Assembly: GCA_035691485.1 (NCBI GenBank)
Contig: DASSIZ010000054.1
Span: 1 to 36,979, forward strand
Source: Terriglobales bacterium
GTDB lineage: Bacteria > Acidobacteriota > Terriglobia > Terriglobales > Acidobacteriaceae
Direction: 5' to 3'
DNA: 36,979 bases
Position numbers and translations under genes: made by a program. The notes beneath the pieces were generated by a model. It was not told where the DNA came from. It did not search any database and saw only the letters and a program-made list of their open reading frames with translations. Below, piece after piece: positions 32,400-36,979 of the stretch. Numbering within the stretch: the first letter of the stretch is position 1; each line of letters opens with the position of its first letter.

Positions 32400-33350
32400 T
32401 CACGAGAGAGGTTTTCCGCGGCGTTTCAGCGTGTCGAGCATGAAATTCAGCGCGCGCGGCGCATCCTGCAACTCCATTTTGACGGGAACGACGGACAGCG
32501 GTTTCAGCGCGGCGAGATAGCCGGCGAGGTTGACGGCGTCCTTTTCCGTGGTGACAAAGCCGCCGGCCTGGTTCTGCTCGGCGACGTACTGAAGATCACG
32601 GAGGTCTTTTTCGGTATAGGCGTGATGATCGGGGAAGACGACCTCGGCGGCAGGATCAACCCCGGCCTTGCGCAGTTGCGCGAAAAAGCCCTGCGGGCGG
32701 GCAATGCCGCAAAACGCAAGCGGATGCAATGGGAGATCGGCGGTCACGATGCTGCGGCGGACGCGCCACACGACTTTGGCGGCGAGTGGGAATGCGGCGG
32801 GATCGGCACCGCCGGCGAGCACGACGGCGTCGGCGCGGCGCAAGGCGGCGAGAGACTCACGGAGGCGTCCGGCGGGAAGCAGGCGATCGCGGGCGTCATC
32901 GGGCGTAACCAGCACGATATCGAAATCGCGCGCCAGCTGGCGATGCTGAAAACCATCGTCGAGCAGGTGGAGTCGCGGGCCAAAGCGTTCTTCGGCGAGG
33001 CGGCCGGCGCGGTAGCGGACTTCGCCGAGGATGACAGGGCATTGCAGGCGGCGGGCGATGAGGAGAGGCTCGTCGCCGAAATCCCGCGGCAACCCGGAGG
33101 GATCGACGAGGGTGACGCCGCCGGTCTGGCGACGGTATCCGCGCGAAAGGACATCGAAGGGGATGCCGCGGGACTTGAGAAGTTCACCGAGCAAGATGAC
33201 GAACGGGGTCTTGCCCGAACCGCCGACGGAGAGATTGCCGACGCTGACCACAGGGCCGGCGAGGCGGCGGGCGGGAAGCGCACCGGCATCGTAGAGCGAG
33301 TTGCGCAGGCGGACAGCTCCGCCGAAGATGCCGGAGAGGATGGTGGCCAT
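32400..33350 (-). CDS. lpxK: Tetraacyldisaccharide 4'-kinase
   Basis: Phosphorylates the 4' position of the lipid A precursor, at the inner membrane. The 316-residue protein has the early P-loop VGNLSVGGSGKTPFV (GGSGKT at 43-48), LSRGYRRQTGG, GDEPLLIARR, LLDDGFQHRQLARD and VTTEKDAVNLAGY, all diagnostic of LpxK. Its ATG overlaps the waaA stop codon by one base (TGATG), so the two are translationally coupled. Together they place lipid A completion and Kdo transfer at the head of the operon. Confidence 0.97.
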   Translation of the reverse strand: MATILSGIFGGAVRLRNSLYDAGALPARRLAGPVVSVGNLSVGGSGKTPFVILLGELLKSRGIPFDVLSRGYRRQTGGVTLVDPSGLPRDFGDEPLLIARRLQCPVILGEVRYRAGRLAEERFGPRLHLLDDGFQHRQLARDFDIVLVTPDDARDRLLPAGRLRESLAALRRADAVVLAGGADPAAFPLAAKVVWRVRRSIVTADLPLHPLAFCGIARPQGFFAQLRKAGVDPAAEVVFPDHHAYTEKDLRDLQYVAEQNQAGGFVTTEKDAVNLAGYLAALKPLSVVPVKMELQDAPRALNFMLDTLKRRGKPLS

Positions 33351-34732
33351 CAGGTTTCCACCGGCGGTGAGACGTTGGCGACGGTAGCGGCAGGCGCGCT
33401 TTGCGCCTCGAGCAAGGATTCCAGCGCGGCGGAGGTGCGGGCGGTGGCCCCGGAGTTGGCGCGCAGGATTTCGCTCGCGCGCCTGGCCAGATCGCGGCGG
33501 AGGGATTCGTCGGCAAGCAAATCCAAGAAGGTGGAGGCGAGTTGGGCAGCGCTGCTGACGACCACGGCATCGCCGGCGCGAAACAGCTGGACCACGTCGC
33601 GAAAATTTTCTGTGTAGGGGCCGACCACGATGGCGGCGCCGTGCTGTGCGGCTTCCAGAATATTGTGTCCGCCCTTCGGCACCAGGCTGCCGCCGACAAA
33701 GGCGATATCAGCGAGCGCGTAAGTCGAAGATAATTCACCAATCGAATCGAGCAAAAACACGCCCCCGGCGAGCCTCCCACCACCCTTCCACTGCGAGCGG
33801 CGCCACCACCTCCTGCTGAGCTCGCCGTCCGGAATCGGCGACGAGATGAGGCGTTCCACAGCATCGAACCGTTCGGGATGACGCGGCGCCAGAATCATCA
33901 AAGCGGATGGATGGCGTTTGAGGACTACATCAAAAGCCCGCAGGATTGTTTCTTCTTCTCCTTCCACAGTGCTGCCACAGACCAGGATTGGCCCCGGAAA
34001 AAACCCAGATTTGCCAACCCCGGGCAAATCCGGGGCACCCTCGGCGAGAGCGGATTTCAGCTGCGCGACAAGGGGCGATTCGGCCGGCGGCTTGAGATCG
34101 AATTTCAAATTGCCGCTCGCCTGCACGCGCTCGACGATGGCGCCGATTTCGATAAGGCGGCGGCGATCTTCTTGGCTTTGCGCCAAAAATAAATCGACAT
34201 TGTCCAATACCGGCGCCACCAGCGACCGCAGTCGCCGGTAACGCGGAAACGAACGATCGGAGATGCGCGCGTTGACCACCGCAATGCGCGCGCCTGATTG
34301 TCGTGCCAGGTGAAGGAAGTTGGGCCAGAACTCGGTCTCGGCAAGGACGACGAGCTGGGGACGAAGAGCGCGCAGATAGGGCCGAATGGCGAGGGCGAAA
34401 TCGATAGGGAAGTAGAAAACATTGGCGTCCCCGAAACGGTCGCGCGCCAGCTTCTGCCCGGTCGCCGTCGTGGTGGAGACGACAATGCGGTGCGATGGCA
34501 CGCGCTGCTGGAGTTCGGAGATCAATCCGCTGACGGCAAGCACTTCACCCACGGAGACCGCGTGCACCCAGATGGTGGGACGGTGTTGAGGCAGGCGGAG
34601 GCGGCGGGCAACGCGGCCGAAGCGCTCCCCCAGCCCGGCGCGGTATTTGCCATGGCGAAGCACGCGCAGCAGCCACACGGGCGAAGAGAGCAGAAGCGCC
34701 ACGGCGGCCAGCGCGCTGTAGAGGAGATACAC
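33350..34732 (-). CDS. waaA: 3-deoxy-D-manno-octulosonic acid (Kdo) transferase
   Basis: Attaches Kdo from CMP-Kdo to the lipid A precursor at the inner membrane. The 460-residue protein has an N-terminal membrane anchor (YLLYSALAAVALLLSSPVWL), the acceptor-domain segment WVHAVSVGEV with the catalytic Glu63, VVSTTTATG, LAETEFWPNFL, NARISDRSFPRY and SGNLKFD, then a C-terminal GT-B domain with FVGGSLVPKGGHNILEAAQHGA and VGPYTENFRD. All are characteristic of WaaA. The start is GTG. It is the first gene of the minus-strand LPS operon, divergent from the secreted unknown at 34878. Confidence 0.97.
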   Translation of the reverse strand: MYLLYSALAAVALLLSSPVWLLRVLRHGKYRAGLGERFGRVARRLRLPQHRPTIWVHAVSVGEVLAVSGLISELQQRVPSHRIVVSTTTATGQKLARDRFGDANVFYFPIDFALAIRPYLRALRPQLVVLAETEFWPNFLHLARQSGARIAVVNARISDRSFPRYRRLRSLVAPVLDNVDLFLAQSQEDRRRLIEIGAIVERVQASGNLKFDLKPPAESPLVAQLKSALAEGAPDLPGVGKSGFFPGPILVCGSTVEGEEETILRAFDVVLKRHPSALMILAPRHPERFDAVERLISSPIPDGELSRRWWRRSQWKGGGRLAGGVFLLDSIGELSSTYALADIAFVGGSLVPKGGHNILEAAQHGAAIVVGPYTENFRDVVQLFRAGDAVVVSSAAQLASTFLDLLADESLRRDLARRASEILRANSGATARTSAALESLLEAQSAPAATVANVSPPVET

Positions 34733-34877
34733 AGCTTCAGTGTCCAGTTTCCAGTTTCAGGTTTCAAGCAGTTTCGAGGTACGAGCGGAAAAGCCGGGCC
34801 GGCGTGGGGGCGCAACTGACAGCCGGCGGAGGTGTTGGAGTTGCCGTGGAGATGATGCAGGCTTGATAATCGCGAAT

Positions 34878-35531
34878 ATGTACTGGTCAAAATATCGTTT
34901 CTGGCTGGCGGTCACGGTGGTGCTGGCGGCCACGATGGCGATCGCGAGCAAGGAATATACGCCCCCGAGGCCGCTGGCGGCCAAGACGTACCCGGCCCAC
35001 GACGAGCATGCGGACGAGAAGGTGACGATCGCCGCCGATCCTTACGACAAACCCGACAAAGCTGCCCAGGTATTCACGCTGTCGTATAGCGAAAAGGATT
35101 ATTTGCCGATCTACCTTGTGATCACCAACGACGGCGACCAGCCGATCACGATGAACCGGCTGGACGTGAAGCTGGTGACCAGCAGCCGGGCCAAGCTGCA
35201 ACCGGCGGACATCGAGGACCTTTACCGGCGATTTTCGCGGGTCCGGCGTCGCGGGGACGAGCCCAGCCGGAATCCGCTGCCGATCCCGCTGCCGCGTCAT
35301 CCCGATACCGGCCTGCCGAAGGGCGGAGCGGACGAAATCACGAATGCGCAATTCCGCGCCAAGGCAGTGGAGCCGCATGGAACGCAGGCAGGGTTCCTGT
35401 TCTTCGACGTGGCGGGCATCAGCCAACCATTGGCTGGCGCGCACTTATATGTGAGCGGGTTGCGTGACGGGAAAGGCAACGAACTGCTGTTTTTCGATAT
35501 TCCGTTGGATAAATACCTCAGCGGAAAGTGA
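34878..35531 (+). CDS. Exported protein of unknown function
   Basis: A 217-residue protein with an N-terminal hydrophobic signal or anchor (FWLAVTVVLAATMAIAS). The mature part has a beta-strand-rich pattern: KVTIAADPYDKPDKAAQVFT, LPIYLVITNDGDQPITMNRL, a Pro/Arg-rich linker (RRFSRVRRRGDEPSRNPLPI), and FLFFDVAGISQPLAGAHLYV followed by SGLRDGKGNELLFFDIPLD. This suggests a single immunoglobulin-like or similar beta domain. I recognise no named family. The ATG at 34878 fits the signal peptide; the frame extends upstream to 34740 in non-coding-looking sequence. It is divergent from waaA with about 145 bp between. Confidence 0.72.
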   Translation: MYWSKYRFWLAVTVVLAATMAIASKEYTPPRPLAAKTYPAHDEHADEKVTIAADPYDKPDKAAQVFTLSYSEKDYLPIYLVITNDGDQPITMNRLDVKLVTSSRAKLQPADIEDLYRRFSRVRRRGDEPSRNPLPIPLPRHPDTGLPKGGADEITNAQFRAKAVEPHGTQAGFLFFDVAGISQPLAGAHLYVSGLRDGKGNELLFFDIPLDKYLSGK

Positions 35532-35546
35532 GAACGAAGAAGTAAG

Positions 35547-35598
35547 AAGTCAGAACTGCAGATCGGCGGCGGATGGATGCTGTTCTTAGTTCTGACTT
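35547..35598. terminator. Inverted repeat between convergent genes
   Basis: AAGTCAGAACT (35547-35557) and AGTTCTGACTT (35588-35598) are perfect 11-bp complements with a 30-nt loop, followed on the plus strand by TTACTACTGACTTTTTATTT. It lies between the convergent secreted-protein gene and RNase HI-like gene and may terminate the plus-strand transcript, but the large loop makes it an unusual terminator. Confidence 0.5.
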
Positions 35599-35612
35599 TT
35601 ACTACTGACTTT

Positions 35613-36113
35613 TTATTTCTGACTTCTCCCCATTCCTTCATCCATGGCGCGGTTGGCGAGCGCATCGGCTTCCTTGTTCCTGGCACGGAGCACGTGGTGA
35701 ATGTTGAACCAGGGAAGTTGCGCGATGAGGGATTTTGCGCGCTTGTAGAGGTCCAGCAGCGCAGGATTGCGGACCTTGTACTGGCCGTTCATCTGTTTGA
35801 CCATCAGTTCGGAGTCGCTGATCACCTCCAGCGCCTTCGGGCCGTGAGCCAGCGCGTACTCCAGGGCGGCAAGCAGGCCCGAGTACTCGGCAAAATTATT
35901 GGTCTGGTGGCCGAGAAATTTGCTGAGGCCGGCGAGATGGATCCCGGCAGCATCCTCGATTACAACGCCATAGCCGGCGGGCCCGGGATTACCGCGCGCG
36001 CCGCCATCAATGTAGGCGACGAGGCGATCCTCGGGGAAATGTTCGATCCGGCTCGCGAAGAGTTCTTGAGGACCGGCAGAGGTGGCGCGACGCGGATAGC
36101 GGCGGAAGGGCAT
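35613..36113 (-). CDS. Ribonuclease HI-like protein
   Basis: A 166-residue protein with the RNase H fold that should cleave the RNA strand of RNA-DNA hybrids. The four acidic active-site residues are in place: Asp36 in AYIDGGARGNPGPAG, Glu76 in NNFAEYSGLLAAL, Asp100 in VISDSELMVKQM and Asp150 in NKEADALANRAMDE. The sequence is of the short type without the basic protrusion, closer to the archaeal and Bacillus YpdQ-like RNase HI group than to E. coli RnhA. The first 30 residues are Arg-rich and variable. It follows the metallophosphoesterase gene by 28 bp on the same strand, probably in one transcript. Confidence 0.93.
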   Translation of the reverse strand: MPFRRYPRRATSAGPQELFASRIEHFPEDRLVAYIDGGARGNPGPAGYGVVIEDAAGIHLAGLSKFLGHQTNNFAEYSGLLAALEYALAHGPKALEVISDSELMVKQMNGQYKVRNPALLDLYKRAKSLIAQLPWFNIHHVLRARNKEADALANRAMDEGMGRSQK

Positions 36114-36141
36114 GGCCGAATTACCAAATTACGCAATGCAC

Positions 36142-36900
36142 TTACCGTCCCTGTGCCAGCCTGGTGGCGAGACGCTCCGGCAGGTCGGCGTCGAGGATGC
36201 GCTTCTGTGCTTTCTGCACGTCGTACTTGACGCGGTAGTAGGTGACGCAATAGGTCTCGCTGTCGAAGAGCGCAAAGGCGGCGCGCCAATCGCCGTCGCG
36301 GGGCTGGCCGATGGAACCGGGATTGATCAGGTAGCGGACTTTTTTCCGCAGCTTGAAGACGAATTTTTCCGACGCCCCATGCGCTTTGTAAACCGGGCGG
36401 ATGGCGGCAGCCTCATCGGAACCGGCAAAGAAACCGCCCTGCACGTGAGTATGCCCGAAAAAAGTGATCGCAGGCTGGGAGTCTTCGAGCGACTCCATGG
36501 CGTCCGACATGAGGAGCAGGTATTCGTCTTCGTCGCGAGGTGAACCGTGCACCAGGCGGATACCGTCGAAACCTTCCAGCGGCGCGGGACCTTCGGGCAG
36601 CTCACGCAACCACTCCAGGTTGCTCTTGCTGAGGATGGTCCTTGTCCAGATCACGGCCAGGCCAGCGATGGGGTTGAAATCTTCCATGTTGCTGATGCCG
36701 GAGCATGCTTTGTCGTGGTTGCCGCGAACAAAGATCTTACCCAGCTTGCGGGAGCGCTGGACGACCTCGTTGGGACTGGCGCCATAGCCGACAATGTCGC
36801 CAAGATTGACGACATGATCGTGCTCGGGCGCCTCATCGAGGCAGGCATCGAGAGCTTCCAGGTTGGCGTGAATGTCGCTTATGAGGAGAATCCGGGCCAT
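36142..36900 (-). CDS. Metallophosphoesterase (YfcE-like calcineurin superfamily)
   Basis: A 252-residue cytoplasmic phosphoesterase with all dimetal-site motifs: SDIHANLEAL (Asp9, His11), GDIVGYGASPNE (Asp35), RGNHDKA (Asn61, His62), VHGSP and FGHTHVQGG, then YLINPGSIGQPRDGD in the C-terminal part. The GYGASPNE segment is typical of the bacterial YfcE/diadenosine-phosphatase-like group. The physiological substrate is unknown. The ATG is near the window edge; the 79 bp after it hold nothing recognisable. It is followed by the RNase HI-like gene. Confidence 0.93.
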   Translation of the reverse strand: MARILLISDIHANLEALDACLDEAPEHDHVVNLGDIVGYGASPNEVVQRSRKLGKIFVRGNHDKACSGISNMEDFNPIAGLAVIWTRTILSKSNLEWLRELPEGPAPLEGFDGIRLVHGSPRDEDEYLLLMSDAMESLEDSQPAITFFGHTHVQGGFFAGSDEAAAIRPVYKAHGASEKFVFKLRKKVRYLINPGSIGQPRDGDWRAAFALFDSETYCVTYYRVKYDVQKAQKRILDADLPERLATRLAQGR

Positions 36901-36979
36901 GGTCAGGGCGAATGGGGATTATACAAAGGAAGAACGCGGAAGTCAGATAGTCGGTACATGAGCACCTCGGAATTTCAGG

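Noticed and set aside
32247-33617. 456-codon plus-strand frame across lpxK
   Set aside because: lpxK and its neighbours have full family motifs and coupled starts on the minus strand; the plus frame shows only Gly/Ala/Arg-rich shadow sequence.

Overview
The window most likely comes from a diderm, GC-rich bacterium of the Acidobacteriota (Terriglobia / Koribacter-like). This is an inference. It rests on a full Kdo/heptose/lipid A gene set (outer membrane with LPS), the DUF1385-prfA-prmC order, several small secreted proteins of acidobacterial character, and short interspersed palindromes of the form GGCACGGC-TGAA-GCCGTGCC. No rRNA, tRNA, CRISPR array, transposase or phage gene was seen.

Layout. 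(1) 1-4946, mostly plus strand: the 3' end of rpoC with two terminators, two divergent small membrane proteins around a perfect inverted repeat, a YihY/BrkB membrane protein, pyruvate kinase with a small ABM-like protein, and a PilZ protein. (2) 4981-9087: a rhomboid protease and a secreted M28 peptidase on the minus strand, a LysW-like zinc-ribbon protein and a secreted unknown on the plus strand, then a 132-bp tandem repeat. (3) 9098-14253: an ATP-dependent DNA ligase (minus), then DUF1385, prfA and prmC (plus), followed by a gene-poor stretch of about 740 bp. (4) 14993-20029: a plus-strand cluster with an envelope-polysaccharide flavour: a degenerate sugar-nucleotidyltransferase/left-handed beta-helix protein, a STAS protein without phosphorylatable serine, a Wzx-like flippase, an unrecognised protein with an EGNHR motif, a Gln/Ala/Pro-rich membrane protein and a thymidylate-kinase-like P-loop kinase. 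(5) 20062-24247: a Tat-type amidase and rsmI (minus), an FmdB zinc ribbon (plus), a small DUF6496-like basic protein (minus) and a DinB-family protein (plus). (6) 24400-27800: hsp20 and clpB (minus), with a strong promoter upstream of hsp20 bracketed by a 13-bp perfect inverted repeat. (7) 28350-34732: a minus-strand LPS inner-core operon waaA-lpxK-hldE1-hldE2-heptosyltransferase-ICMT-DUF3108, several genes joined by ATGA/GTGA/TGATG overlaps. (8) 34878-36900: a secreted unknown (plus), an RNase HI-like protein and a metallophosphoesterase (minus).

How the genes relate. waaA and lpxK complete Kdo-lipid A, the two Hld enzymes make activated heptose, and the GT9 transferase attaches it. The two genes at the end of that operon are probably envelope functions too. 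The 15-20 kb cluster looks like part of a surface polysaccharide locus with its own small regulators. Hsp20 and ClpB form a protein-disaggregation pair under a likely repressor-controlled promoter. Most of the window is housekeeping. The observations most worth checking are the hsp20 operator architecture, the orphan LysW-like protein, the polysaccharide-linked cluster with degenerate active sites, and the tandem palindromic repeat. I did not find convincing evidence for a wholly new system.
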